A stretch of 34,464 bases of DNA from Acidobacteriota bacterium (lineage in GTDB: Bacteria > Acidobacteriota > UBA6911 > RPQK01 > JAPXNP01): assembly GCA_020350445.1 (NCBI GenBank), contig CP070717.1, positions 4,931,281 to 4,965,744 on the forward strand, read 5' to 3'. Below, piece by piece: positions 24,573 through 33,949 of the stretch. Position 1 is the first letter of the stretch. Each line of letters starts with the position of its first letter. The notes below the pieces were generated by a model that worked only from the letters and a program-made list of their open reading frames with translations, was not told where the DNA came from and did not search any database. A program made the translations under genes and the position numbers.

Positions 24573-25293
24573 TACGGTTCTGATCGAAAGACGAGGCTCG
24601 ACCTGGACACTGACCCTGAATCGGCCTGAGAAGTTGAACTGTATCAACTGGGAGATGATGAAAGAACTTTCCCGAGCCGTCACGGAGGCAGAAGAAGATC
24701 CCGATCTCAGGCTGCTGGTTCTTCGCGGAGCCGGGGAGCGGTCGTTTTCAACCGGGGGAGACCTTAAAGAGTTTCGCAATCTGGATTCGCCTGGGGCTGT
24801 GCGATGGATTCGCCTTGGTCAGCAGCTCTTCGACGGTCTGGCCGCTCTTCCCGTGGTTACCCTTGCGGTGATCGATGGCTTTGCCTTCGGAGGCGGGCTC
24901 GAACTGGCCCTGGCCTGCGATTTTCGTCTGGCGACCCCGGCGGCCTCCTTTTCGGCTCCGGAACTTCAACTTGGCTGGCCTCCCGGATGGGGTGCGCTCA
25001 GCCGCCTGACCCGGGTTGTTGGGGAATCGAAGGCACGGGAGATGATCTTTCTCGGTGAACGTATCGACGGGCGATCGGCGCTGGAGTCCGGCCTGGTGAA
25101 CTGGCTTTGCGAAGAGAACGACGTCGAGGGGCTCTTGAAATCAGTCGAGGAGAAGGCAGCGAAGCTCGATCCTTCCCTGATTGCGTTCAGCCGATCCGCA
25201 TTGGCGAGCCGCTCCGATTCCTCCTCGGGGACACAGGTCGATTTCGATGTCATAGCGACCCTCTATTCCAAGTCGAAGTCTCAGTCTGATTGA
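24565..25293 (+). CDS. Enoyl-CoA hydratase/isomerase family protein
   Basis: A 242-residue crotonase-fold protein that would hydrate or isomerise an acyl-CoA. GAGGGGAGATC precedes the ATG, which lies inside the 3' end of the CoA-transferase gene. Both catalytic Glu positions of hydratases appear kept: the Glu in GGGLELALACD and the Glu in FSAPELQLGWPPGWG. The oxyanion hole strand is FSTGGDLKEF. It is slightly shorter than the common 255-260 residues, with a reduced C-terminal helix region. Coupling to the CoA-transferase suggests a two-step use of one acid: activation with CoA, then hydration. The acid is unknown. Confidence 0.92.
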   Translation: MADTVLIERRGSTWTLTLNRPEKLNCINWEMMKELSRAVTEAEEDPDLRLLVLRGAGERSFSTGGDLKEFRNLDSPGAVRWIRLGQQLFDGLAALPVVTLAVIDGFAFGGGLELALACDFRLATPAASFSAPELQLGWPPGWGALSRLTRVVGESKAREMIFLGERIDGRSALESGLVNWLCEENDVEGLLKSVEEKAAKLDPSLIAFSRSALASRSDSSSGTQVDFDVIATLYSKSKSQSD

Positions 25294-25427
25294 AGCTTCC
25301 TGCCGGTGAGAGTGGGCTGCTCTGCCGAGGTGTAGTGTGTTCTCCGGTTCCCCCTGTCGTATCAGCCGTCCCGATCGACTTGAACCCATTAGCAGGTGCC
25401 GTGGAGAGCCTGAAGAGGCCATTGTTC

Positions 25428-25465
25428 GTTGACAGAAGAGATAATATAAAGAGATACTTGTCAAC
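25428..25465 (+). promoter_or_regulatory. Candidate promoter and inverted-repeat operator upstream of the kinase
   Basis: GTTGACA (25428-25434) and TGTCAAC (25459-25465) are perfect 7-bp inverted arms around an A/T-rich centre. The left arm also supplies a perfect -35 TTGACA, with GATACT 18 bp later as a fair -10. It lies about 80-120 bp before the kinase start. The rest of 25294-25545 shows no gene. Confidence 0.4.
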
Positions 25466-25545
25466 AGCTATTCTGGTGGTCATCTGGGGCCTTTTTCATC
25501 CTGGATTTCTTCTGATCAACGGTATTTCGGTTAGGTAGGCAACAC

Positions 25546-28311
25546 ATGATTGGACAGACGATTTCACATTACCGGGTTACTGCCAAGATAGGTGAAGGCG
25601 GTATGGGCGAAGTTTATCGGGCGACTGATTCGAAACTGAATCGTGAGGTCGCTCTGAAGGTGTTGCCTCCCCAGTTTGCCCAGGATGGCCAGCGAATGGC
25701 CCGGTTTGCCCGCGAAGCCCAGGTGCTGGCTTCGCTTAATCACCCCAACATCGCTGCGATCTACGGTCTCGAGGAGATGACCGGCTCGGCCTCTTCAGGT
25801 TCCTCGAATTCAGACTCCGCTAGCGGTGCACAGCAGGGAATCCCCAGCACTCAGGATCCAACACCGAGCACCCACTCCAAATGTCTGGTCTTGGAACTCG
25901 TCGAGGGCCCTACTCTCGAGGAGCGAATCGCCTCCGGACCACTACCCCTGGAGCAGGCCCTGAGAATTGCGATTCAGATCATCGAAGCGCTGGAATGTGC
26001 TCACGAGAAGGGGATTATCCACCGCGATCTCAAGCCGGCAAACGTGAAGTTGACACCGGCCGGCACGGTCAAGGTCCTGGATTTCGGGTTGGCCAAGGCT
26101 TTGGAGGGAGACGTGGCGGAGAGTCCGGACGCCTCTAATTCGCCGACCTTGACGATGGCAGCGACCCAGGCGGGAATCATCATGGGTACGGCGGCGTACA
26201 TGTCGCCGGAACAGGCCAGTGCCGGAAGTGCGGACCGCCGCTCCGACATCTGGTCATTTGGTGTCATTCTCTTCGAGTTGCTTTCGGGAAAGCAGTTGTT
26301 TTCTGGCCAGACCGTTTCGCACACCTTGGCTGAGGTCCTCAAGACAGAGCCGAACTGGGGCGAATTGTCGGACGATGTCCCGAGTAAGATTCGACACTTG
26401 CTGGGGCGATGTCTGCGCAAAGATCCGAGAAAGCGGCTCCAGGCAATCGGTGATGCCCGAATCGAGATCGAAGAATTCCTTGAAAACCCTGTCGAGGATA
26501 TCCAGCCGCAAACCGAAGTGGCGAACCCCCGCGGCCGCTGGAAGTGGCTGCTTCCCATTGCAGCGATACTCGCTTTCGTTTCGTTTGGCCTTGGCTGGGT
26601 GCTCGACAGCCCCTGGGCAGCGTCGCCGGAGCCGATTCGATTGAGCGTCGAATTGACGGGAGGGGGTTTGATGACGGATTACGGAACTTCCTCAGTAATC
26701 TCCCCTGACGGAAACCGGATCGTTTACGTGGAAGGCGTTTGGCCGAACACCGAGCTCTATGTCCGGGAACTCGACCAGTTCGATCCAAAACCTCTCCCTG
26801 GGACGGAAGGAGGCTACCAGCCCTTCTTTTCTCCCGATGGGGAATGGATCGGATTCGTAACCCGTACGGCTCTGAAGAAGGTCCCGGTCATAGGCGGTGC
26901 TTCGATGACGCTCTGCGACCTGCTCCGGAGTCGGGGTGCGACCTGGAGCCGGGATGGCCGGATCATCTTTGCCGCAGGTCCCAACTCTGGTCTCTCCTGG
27001 ATTCCCGAGGCCGGAGGTGAACCCCAGCCTCTCACCGAACTCGACGAGGAGAAGGGCGAATACACTCACCGGTGGCCGCAAATACTGCCGGGAGAGCGGT
27101 TTGTCCTCTTCACTACCCATACCGGATCAAGCAACTTCGATGATGCTTCAATCGAGTTTATGGACCTGGAGAGCGGTGAACGAAAGGTGGTTCATCGCGG
27201 CGGCAGTCAAGGCCAATACCTGACGAGTGGGCATCTCGTCTATGTCAGGCAGGGGACACTTTTCGCTTCAGCCTTTGACTTGGACGCAATGACAGTCACG
27301 GGAATCCCGGCTCCCGTTCTCGAAGGTGTTTCTGCCAATCCTCAGCAACATGGCAGCGCCCAGTTCAGCGTCTCCGATGAAGGCGAGATCATCTACTTGA
27401 GCGGGCCGTCAGGGACAAGTCAGGTCGGTCTATTCTCCGCCGATCTCGCTGGTAATCAGACCGCACTTTCTAATCAGACAGGGATCTACTATGACCCCGC
27501 CTACTCCCCTGATGGCAAGAAGGTTGCTCTTGCCAGCGAGACACAGGGGAATGTTGATATCTGGGTTCTTGATGTTGAGCGAGACAGTTATACCCGGTTG
27601 ACATTTGACTCGCGAAGAGAAAGGTACCCCGTCTGGACACCTGACGGAAAGGAGATCATCTTTGCCCAGGACAATGGTCAGACCGATGCGCTGTTGATCC
27701 GTTCAGCCGACGGGTCGGGAGAGATCAGGAACTTGATAGACGAGGAGGCAGATCAATACCCAGGCGATATCTCCCCGGACGGTAAGTTCCTTCTGGTCGG
27801 TGTGATTCGGAACGGGGTTGAGGGCGATGACAATGCGGGGGACATCGTCGTGCTGAACATCGACTCGGGGGAGATGGTCGACCTTGTTGCCGGCCCCTTC
27901 GCAGAGTTTAGTCCCTCCTTCTCCCCGGATGGTCGCTGGGTGGCTTACTCTTCGATTGAATCGGGAAGACCTGAGGTCTACGTGCAGAGGTTTGAAGGGG
28001 CAGGACGGTGGCAGGTATCGACCTTGGGAGGCCTTTACCCCAAATGGTCACCTGATGGGAAGGCAATCTATTACGGCTTTCAAGGTTCTCTCTACAAGGC
28101 CGAGATCACTGCCCGAGAATCCTCACTGGAAATCGGGAATCCCACGATGGTTAACGACACCGGAGTCATTCTCGATTTTGACCCCCATCCTTCGGGAGAG
28201 ACAATTCTGTTCCGCCGCTACGGTGGGGTAGACGGTACCTCCGCACAGACCCATGGGCGGATGATCTTTAACTGGTTCAATGATCTGAAACGCATTGTTC
28301 CGACAGATTGA
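25546..28311 (+). CDS. Receptor-like Ser/Thr protein kinase with TolB/PD40 beta-propeller
   Basis: A 921-residue membrane kinase of the type abundant in Acidobacteriota. The kinase domain spans residues about 9-313: GEGGMG (16-21), the Lys in VALKVL (Lys38), HRDLKPAN (159-166, catalytic Asp161), DFG (179-181) and GTAAYMSPEQ. All key residues are present, so it should be active. A Ser/Gly-rich insert (about 80-112) interrupts the N-lobe. One transmembrane segment follows (about 333-352), then an extracytoplasmic propeller with repeated SPDG motifs (for example SPDGNR, SPDGEW, SPDGKK, SPDGRW) to the end. It would sense a ligand outside and phosphorylate cytoplasmic targets. The start has no strong Shine-Dalgarno. 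It precedes rapA, which appears to have its own promoter. Confidence 0.93.
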   Translation: MIGQTISHYRVTAKIGEGGMGEVYRATDSKLNREVALKVLPPQFAQDGQRMARFAREAQVLASLNHPNIAAIYGLEEMTGSASSGSSNSDSASGAQQGIPSTQDPTPSTHSKCLVLELVEGPTLEERIASGPLPLEQALRIAIQIIEALECAHEKGIIHRDLKPANVKLTPAGTVKVLDFGLAKALEGDVAESPDASNSPTLTMAATQAGIIMGTAAYMSPEQASAGSADRRSDIWSFGVILFELLSGKQLFSGQTVSHTLAEVLKTEPNWGELSDDVPSKIRHLLGRCLRKDPRKRLQAIGDARIEIEEFLENPVEDIQPQTEVANPRGRWKWLLPIAAILAFVSFGLGWVLDSPWAASPEPIRLSVELTGGGLMTDYGTSSVISPDGNRIVYVEGVWPNTELYVRELDQFDPKPLPGTEGGYQPFFSPDGEWIGFVTRTALKKVPVIGGASMTLCDLLRSRGATWSRDGRIIFAAGPNSGLSWIPEAGGEPQPLTELDEEKGEYTHRWPQILPGERFVLFTTHTGSSNFDDASIEFMDLESGERKVVHRGGSQGQYLTSGHLVYVRQGTLFASAFDLDAMTVTGIPAPVLEGVSANPQQHGSAQFSVSDEGEIIYLSGPSGTSQVGLFSADLAGNQTALSNQTGIYYDPAYSPDGKKVALASETQGNVDIWVLDVERDSYTRLTFDSRRERYPVWTPDGKEIIFAQDNGQTDALLIRSADGSGEIRNLIDEEADQYPGDISPDGKFLLVGVIRNGVEGDDNAGDIVVLNIDSGEMVDLVAGPFAEFSPSFSPDGRWVAYSSIESGRPEVYVQRFEGAGRWQVSTLGGLYPKWSPDGKAIYYGFQGSLYKAEITARESSLEIGNPTMVNDTGVILDFDPHPSGETILFRRYGGVDGTSAQTHGRMIFNWFNDLKRIVPTD

Positions 28312-28336
28312 ATCGTAAAGAGTTAACTCGTATACT
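28308..28336 (+). promoter_or_regulatory. Candidate sigma70-type promoter for rapA, overlapping the kinase stop
   Basis: TTGAAT (28308-28313) and TATACT (28331-28336) are separated by exactly 17 bp. The -35 overlaps the kinase TGA (28309-28311). The palindrome GAGTTAACTC lies in the spacer. The element is about 170 bp before the chosen rapA start, which leaves a longish 5' leader. Confidence 0.45.
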
Positions 28337-28505
28337 CGCTGTCTCCTAGCTGTTTCCTGTGCCGCTCAGACCAGACCAGCCAGAGGCGACTTGTGTTATG
28401 TTCAAAGCCGCATCATTCTCTGATGCGCTCTGGGTGACCCATTATTCCCACAGAAAAGCTAGTGTGAAGGATCGGGTTGAGCTTGATCTAATATGGACGG
28501 AAGTA

Positions 28506-31382
28506 ATGCAATCGGTTGAGTATCGTGAGGGACAACGTTGGATCAGCGAATCTGAGCCTGAACTCGGGTTGGGAACCCTGGTTCGAAGTAGCAGTGCCCG
28601 TGTGAGTATCCTGTTTACTGCTGTCGGTGAACTTCGCGAGTACTCATTGGCCCATGCTCCGATAAAGAGGGTCCGCTTCAGGGAAGGCGACACGGTTAAG
28701 GGCAAGGATGAGAAGGTCTTAACCGTTGAAAGCGTGCATGAAGTCGATGGCCTGATTACCTATCGTGGAAAGGATTGGGAGTTACCTGAAGCTCATCTCA
28801 GTGACAAGGCGAGTTTCGATCGTCCACAGGACCGGCTCTTCAGGGGCAAGGTCGATACCGAAGCCGATTATCGGTTGCGTCAGCAGACGCTGATTCACCG
28901 GCATGACAGGCGCAAGTCCCCAGTGAGAGGGTTCCTGGGCGGACGGATCGATCTGATCCCCCATCAGCTGTACATTGCCAGCGAAGTCAGTTCCCGGCAG
29001 GCTCCTCGGGTCCTTCTTTCAGACGAAGTCGGCTTGGGCAAGACGATCGAGGCTAGCTTAATCCTGCATCGCCTGCTGCTCAGTGAGCGGGTCAGACGTG
29101 TTCTCGTCCTCGTGCCGGAATCGCTGGTCCATCAGTGGTTTGTTGAAATGTTTCGCCGCTTCAACATCAAGATGAGCATCTTTGACGAGGAGCGGTGCGC
29201 GGCAATCGAGCAAGGGGATCCCGAGGCCAATCCATTCCTGGATGATCAGTTGATCCTGTGCAGTCTGGACTTTTTATCTTCATCGCCGGCGAGAAGCCAG
29301 CAGGCCGTTCAGGCGGGATGGGACTTGCTGATCGTCGACGAAGCGCACCACCTGGAATGGAGCCCTGAAATCAGCAGTCCCGAATACGAGCTGGTCGAGA
29401 CACTCAGCCGGAGAGCCGAAGGGTTGCTGCTTTTGACTGCGACGCCTGAGCAGTTGGGTGAAGAGAGTCATTTCGCCCGGCTTCGACTTCTGGACCCCGA
29501 ACGGTACTCCGATTTCGAGAAATTCATTGCCGAACCTGTTGATTTCCGCATGCTGGCGGAGATTGTCGACAGGATACGGGAAGGAAAGAAGATCCCCAAG
29601 AAGACACTGTCCCTTCTGCAAAGGAAACTGCCGAGAGTGGCGGAACGCTTGGAGTCGGTCTTGGGAACTCTCAGTGACCTGGATGAGGAAGCTCGCCTGG
29701 AACTGGTTGACGAACTGCTCGATCTGCACGGCCCCGGACGAGTGATATTCCGCAATACCAGGGCAGCTATGAGTGGTTTCCCTCCCAGGAAGCTCCACTC
29801 GGCTCCCTTGAAGGCGCCTTCGCCCCAGCCAGCCTGGATCGCGCGGATGGTCGAGGAGTTTGAGTCGGAATCGGGTCGTCCGGTATTCGGGGATCTGACT
29901 GAGTTTGGCGAGGACCCTCGTGTGGCCTGGTTGATGGCCCTGTTGAAGGAACTTGGGCAGGAAAAGGTGCTCTTGATCTGTCGTCATCGGGAGACGGTCG
30001 CAGCACTGGCAGAAGTATTGCGCCTGCAGGCAAATTTGAAGGCCGCCGTCTTTCATGAAGGGCTCACTCTTGTTCAACGGGATCGAAACGCTGCGTGGTT
30101 TGCCGAGCCCGATGGGGTTCAACTCCTGATCTGTTCCGAGATCGGGTCGGAAGGCCGCAACTTCCAGTTTGTACACCACCTGGTCTTGTTTGACCTGCCT
30201 CTGAATCCCGAATTGATGGAGCAGCGGATTGGCCGCCTCGATCGGATCGGTCAAAGAGAAGAGATAAAGATCCATGTCCCGTATCTCGAAGGTAGTCCGC
30301 AGGAGGTGATCGCACGCTGGTACCACGAAGGACTCGACCTGTTTGAGTCTAACCTGGTGGGCGGGAATGAATTACTGCGGGAATTTGCCAGTCAGGTCCG
30401 AACGATCGCTTTGGAGACTGATGGAAGTGATACCGCTGACGAGGTCCTTGAGAGTAGCCTGAAGGTACTGCTTGAAGAGACAGCGAAGGCTCGGGCCCGA
30501 ATCCGGAAGCAGATCGATGAGGGCCGCGATCGTCTGCTCGAGATGAACTCCTTTAGACCTGAGTCAGCTCGGTCTCTGGTTGCCGCAATCGAAGCCGAGG
30601 ACGAGGAGGGTACGCTCGAAGCCTACATGATCGAAGTGTTCGAACGATTTGGCGTGACCTATGACGGGATTGGTCCCTCGACTTACCGGTTAGCGCTCGA
30701 GGGGACAACGGTTGAGGCGTTCCCATCGCTCCGGGAAGATGGGATGGCGGTGACGTTCGACCGGGAGCGAGCCCTGGCCCGAGAGGACGTGACCTTTTTG
30801 AGTTGGGATCATCCGATGGTGACCGGAGCCATGGACCTGGTTCTGGGAGAGGAGCGGGGTAACAGTGGCTTCGGAATCTTGCCCGATCCCGATGAACAGA
30901 CGCTACTTCTGGAGGCGACGTTCGTTGTGGAAGCTGTCGCCGAAGGGTGTCTCCACGTGGATCGATTCCTCCCGGCGACACCGCTGCGGGTTGTAGTCAA
31001 CTTCAAACGGCGTGACGTTACCGATGATCATTCGGCTGAGTCCTTTGCTGAGAGGCTGGTGTCCGGATCTCCCAATAAATTGATCCAGAATTCCGTGATT
31101 GCTCAGCAGCTGCTCCCTTCGATGATTCGTTCAGCGGGCAAGATTGCCGGAAAGCGATCAAAAGGCCTGATTGCCGCGGCTCTCGAAGCAATGAACAGGG
31201 AACTTGGCTACGAGCAGGCTCGCTTGAAGAGCCTGATGGACGTCAACGACCATGTCCGACCCGATGAACTCGACCTGCTCGGCAGACAGCAGCTCGAGTT
31301 GAGTGGGGCGATCGAGGCGGCGCGCGTTCGCCTCGATTCAATACGCCTCATCTGGCACGGCCATCCCAAGGCAATGGAATAG
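28506..31382 (+). CDS. rapA: RNA polymerase-associated ATPase/helicase RapA
   Basis: A 958-residue SWI2/SNF2 ATPase that in E. coli binds RNA polymerase and helps recycle it after termination. The start at 28506 aligns with E. coli RapA (GQRWISE-E-ELGLGT right after it); the frame is open from 28359 without homology. The N-terminal Tudor-like region is present. Walker A is DEVGLGKT (173-180), followed by DEAHH (278-282) and LLLTATPEQLG. The C-terminal helicase lobe has LICSEIGSEGRNFQF and QRIGRLDRIGQ, then VPYLEGSPQEVIARWYHEGLD. The C-terminal domain also follows E. coli RapA (FDRE-ALAREDV, RLDSIRLI). Length is close to E. coli's 968. It lies downstream of the kinase on the same strand. Confidence 0.95.
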   Translation: MQSVEYREGQRWISESEPELGLGTLVRSSSARVSILFTAVGELREYSLAHAPIKRVRFREGDTVKGKDEKVLTVESVHEVDGLITYRGKDWELPEAHLSDKASFDRPQDRLFRGKVDTEADYRLRQQTLIHRHDRRKSPVRGFLGGRIDLIPHQLYIASEVSSRQAPRVLLSDEVGLGKTIEASLILHRLLLSERVRRVLVLVPESLVHQWFVEMFRRFNIKMSIFDEERCAAIEQGDPEANPFLDDQLILCSLDFLSSSPARSQQAVQAGWDLLIVDEAHHLEWSPEISSPEYELVETLSRRAEGLLLLTATPEQLGEESHFARLRLLDPERYSDFEKFIAEPVDFRMLAEIVDRIREGKKIPKKTLSLLQRKLPRVAERLESVLGTLSDLDEEARLELVDELLDLHGPGRVIFRNTRAAMSGFPPRKLHSAPLKAPSPQPAWIARMVEEFESESGRPVFGDLTEFGEDPRVAWLMALLKELGQEKVLLICRHRETVAALAEVLRLQANLKAAVFHEGLTLVQRDRNAAWFAEPDGVQLLICSEIGSEGRNFQFVHHLVLFDLPLNPELMEQRIGRLDRIGQREEIKIHVPYLEGSPQEVIARWYHEGLDLFESNLVGGNELLREFASQVRTIALETDGSDTADEVLESSLKVLLEETAKARARIRKQIDEGRDRLLEMNSFRPESARSLVAAIEAEDEEGTLEAYMIEVFERFGVTYDGIGPSTYRLALEGTTVEAFPSLREDGMAVTFDRERALAREDVTFLSWDHPMVTGAMDLVLGEERGNSGFGILPDPDEQTLLLEATFVVEAVAEGCLHVDRFLPATPLRVVVNFKRRDVTDDHSAESFAERLVSGSPNKLIQNSVIAQQLLPSMIRSAGKIAGKRSKGLIAAALEAMNRELGYEQARLKSLMDVNDHVRPDELDLLGRQQLELSGAIEAARVRLDSIRLIWHGHPKAME

Positions 31383-31414
31383 AGGGGATACAGCCCCGCT
31401 CACTATAGGCCCGG

Positions 31415-31630
31415 CTAGAGTTCTTTGACCCACCTGACCTTGTATCCGGCCTGTATCAGCACGCTTTCGACCTCGGCTTCATCCAGCGGTTGAGTCGATT
31501 CAACAATCGCCTGCTTCTGTTCGAGATTGACCGTTGAATTTGAGACTCCTGCCAGCTGGTTCAGCTTTTCGGTGACATTGCGGACACAGTGCTGGCAACT
31601 CATTCCTTCTATCGAGATTTCGGTCTTCAT
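31415..31630 (-). CDS. Possible internally initiated CopZ-like copper chaperone within copA
   Basis: Met774 of CopA is an ATG at 31630 preceded by AGGAAAGGA with 8 bases to the ATG, a usable Shine-Dalgarno. Translation from there gives 71 residues, [19 protein letters not shown] and onwards, the exact size and layout of a free CopZ chaperone: a single ferredoxin-like HMA domain with the copper-binding Cys pair at 12 and 15. It is in frame with CopA, so both a fused and a free form could be made. This is a prediction; the SD-like bases also encode the linker residues PQERKSS. Confidence 0.45.
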   Translation of the reverse strand: MKTEISIEGMSCQHCVRNVTEKLNQLAGVSNSTVNLEQKQAIVESTQPLDEAEVESVLIQAGYKVRWVKEL

Positions 31631-33949
31631 GCTGCTTTTCCTTTCCTGGGGTTCTGAACTGTATTCGACCGTTAGGTCGGTCTCTTTCGGTTTGAAACGT
31701 CTGAGCCGCAGGGCATTCGCGACCACCGAGACAGAACTCAGCGCCATTGCCGCTGCCGCAAACATCGGGTTCAGGGCGGGTCCTCCAAAAAGAGTGAGTA
31801 CTCCCGCCGCGATCGGGATCCCAGCTGTGTTATAGCCAAAAGCCCAGAACAGGTTCTGTTTGATATTGCTGAGGGTTGCCCGGCTGAGTTCGATCGCGGT
31901 TGCTACGCTACCCACGCTGGCGCTCATCAGGACGATTCCAGCCGATTCGATTGCCACGTCCGTACCCGAGCCGATAGCAATGCCGAGATCGGCCTGCGCG
32001 AGTGCCGGGGCATCGTTGATACCGTCGCCGACCATTGCAACACGCCGGCCCGAGGCTTGCAGCTTCTGAATCTCAATTGCTTTGTCTTCGGGCAAGACCT
32101 GGGAGATGACCAGGTCGATCCCAACCTGCCGGGCAATCGCCTGGGCTGTGCGAGCGTTGTCTCCGGTCAACATCGCCGTCCTCAGGCCGAGTCGATGGAG
32201 GTGAGCTACCGCTTCTCGACTGTCAGGCTTCAAGACGTCGGCTACCGCAATGATTCCCTCGAGCCTGCCGTCGATCGCCAGGTACACCGGGGTCTTTCCC
32301 TCCTCGGATAATCGGACCGATCGACTGTGTTCTTCGGAGAGGACACGTTGTTCGGTCATCAGCTTGATGTTGCCGAGAAGGATCCGCCGATCTTGAATTT
32401 CGATCCGGATGCCGCGTCCCGGAAGAGCCATGAAGTCCGAACCCTTAAGCTGTTCGAGACCTCTTTCGTCTGCGGCTGCGATGATAGCCGCGGCGAGGGA
32501 ATGCTCCGAATAGCGTTCTGCCGAGGCCGCGTATGTCAGCAGTTCATCCCGGCTCAGGGAGCCCAGGGATAGAACGTCAGTCACCACCGGTTTCCCCTGC
32601 GTCAAGGTCCCGGTCTTGTCAAATACGACCGTGTCGATTCGATTGGCAATTTCGAGTGGTTCGCCCCCTCGAATCAGGATTCCCAGGGAGGCTCCCCGCC
32701 CCGTTCCCACCATGATCGCTGTCGGAGTCGCCAGCCCCAGAGCACAGGGACAGGCAATGACGAGAACCGCGATGAAGGTCTTCAAGGAGAATTCGATTCC
32801 GGCTCCACTCATGAACCAGATGAGCCCTGCGATGAGCGCGATTGCGATGACAATCGGGACAAAGTAGCCGGCAATCACATCCGCGAGTCGAGCGATCGGA
32901 GCCTTGTTTCCCTGGGCTTCTTCCACAGCCTGAATGATCCGTGCCAGGGCGGTCTCATGACCGATCTTTTCGGCCCGATAATGCAGCGTTCCGTTCTGAT
33001 TGATGCTGCCCCCGACCACGAACGATCCTGCCGTCTTTTCGACGGGAATGCTTTCGCCTGTCAGCATCGACTCGTCGGCGGTGCTGAAACCTTCCAGTAC
33101 GACCCCATCCACGGCGAAACGCTCACCCGGCCGGACGATGAGTACATCTCCGACCTCGACTTCTTCAATGGGAACCCTGGACTCCTGACCGTCTCTGATG
33201 ATGGCCGCCTTTTTCGGCTGCAAACTCATCAGTTGCTGGATTGCCCCCGAGGTCCTCCCTTTGCTGACTCCCTCCATGTATTTACCGACCTTAACCAGGG
33301 CAATGATGACGCCGGCCGTCTCGAAGTAGAGGTGCAGGGCCAGTTCCGGCTGTCCGGAAAGAATGAGCCAGGTGTTCCAGACGCTGTAGCCAACCGCTGC
33401 GGCTGTCCCGACGGCAATCAGAGAATCCATGTTCGGCGCAAGCCGCCAGAGTGCGGGAAATCCATGGGTATAGAAATGGAATCCGGAAACCAGAATCGGA
33501 ATGACGAGCAGTAACTGAAGTAGTGCAAAGATTTCAGGATTGTGGTGAGGACTGATTAGCTCGGGAAGCCTGATCCCGAACATCTCAGCCATCGCCAGGA
33601 AGACAAGTGGAACAGCAAAGGACAGGGCTGTCACCAGACTGCGGAACTGTCTCTGGAGTTCCGCACTCTTTCGCTCTTGCTGTGTCGGCAGTCCTTCCTC
33701 TTCCACTGAGACGAGGCGGTATCCTGCATGGTGAACAGCTTCCCGGACCGCATCGGGTTGAAACGCCGGTCCTTCGTATTGAATGCTCACCTTCTCGGTC
33801 GCCAGGTTCACCACGGCCGATTGGACTCCCGCAACGGCCTTGATGCTGTCTTCGACACGTCGAACACAGGCGGCACAAGTCATCCCTTCGACATGAAAAC
33901 TGACCTCATTTTGATCTTGGGCTTGCATAATTGATCGTCTCTCTAGCAT
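31415..33949 (-). CDS. copA: Copper-exporting P1B-type ATPase with N- and C-terminal metal-binding domains
   Basis: An 844-residue Cu(I) pump in the inner membrane. The N-terminal HMA domain has GMTCAAC (Cys25, Cys28). Then come the actuator TGE (297-299), the transmembrane CPC (400-402), the phosphorylation DKTG (Asp444), GDGIND (641-646) and the P1B-1 copper signatures YN (706-707) and MALSS (735-739). The usual SEHP motif reads SEHS (481-484). After the normal CopA end ([10 protein letters not shown], to about 754) a 19-residue linker leads to a second HMA domain (GMSCQHC, Cys785, Cys788), an unusual C-terminal CopZ-like fusion. The start at 33949 directly abuts the csoR stop (TGAATG); 33928 is an alternative. 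It is co-transcribed with csoR and thus copper-inducible. Confidence 0.95.
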   Translation of the reverse strand: MLERRSIMQAQDQNEVSFHVEGMTCAACVRRVEDSIKAVAGVQSAVVNLATEKVSIQYEGPAFQPDAVREAVHHAGYRLVSVEEEGLPTQQERKSAELQRQFRSLVTALSFAVPLVFLAMAEMFGIRLPELISPHHNPEIFALLQLLLVIPILVSGFHFYTHGFPALWRLAPNMDSLIAVGTAAAVGYSVWNTWLILSGQPELALHLYFETAGVIIALVKVGKYMEGVSKGRTSGAIQQLMSLQPKKAAIIRDGQESRVPIEEVEVGDVLIVRPGERFAVDGVVLEGFSTADESMLTGESIPVEKTAGSFVVGGSINQNGTLHYRAEKIGHETALARIIQAVEEAQGNKAPIARLADVIAGYFVPIVIAIALIAGLIWFMSGAGIEFSLKTFIAVLVIACPCALGLATPTAIMVGTGRGASLGILIRGGEPLEIANRIDTVVFDKTGTLTQGKPVVTDVLSLGSLSRDELLTYAASAERYSEHSLAAAIIAAADERGLEQLKGSDFMALPGRGIRIEIQDRRILLGNIKLMTEQRVLSEEHSRSVRLSEEGKTPVYLAIDGRLEGIIAVADVLKPDSREAVAHLHRLGLRTAMLTGDNARTAQAIARQVGIDLVISQVLPEDKAIEIQKLQASGRRVAMVGDGINDAPALAQADLGIAIGSGTDVAIESAGIVLMSASVGSVATAIELSRATLSNIKQNLFWAFGYNTAGIPIAAGVLTLFGGPALNPMFAAAAMALSSVSVVANALRLRRFKPKETDLTVEYSSEPQERKSSMKTEISIEGMSCQHCVRNVTEKLNQLAGVSNSTVNLEQKQAIVESTQPLDEAEVESVLIQAGYKVRWVKEL

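Noticed and set aside
28359-28505. N-terminal extension of RapA
   Set aside because: Homology to E. coli RapA starts right after Met at 28506; the 49 extra residues match nothing I know and include the mRNA leader.
29280-30326. Long minus-strand open frame opposite rapA
   Set aside because: It lies wholly within the RapA helicase core, which has clear homology; the antisense frame shows no domain features.
31384-31397. Bidirectional terminator between rapA and copA (GGGG-ATACAG-CCCC)
   Set aside because: The stem is only 4 bp and no T-tract follows on either strand.
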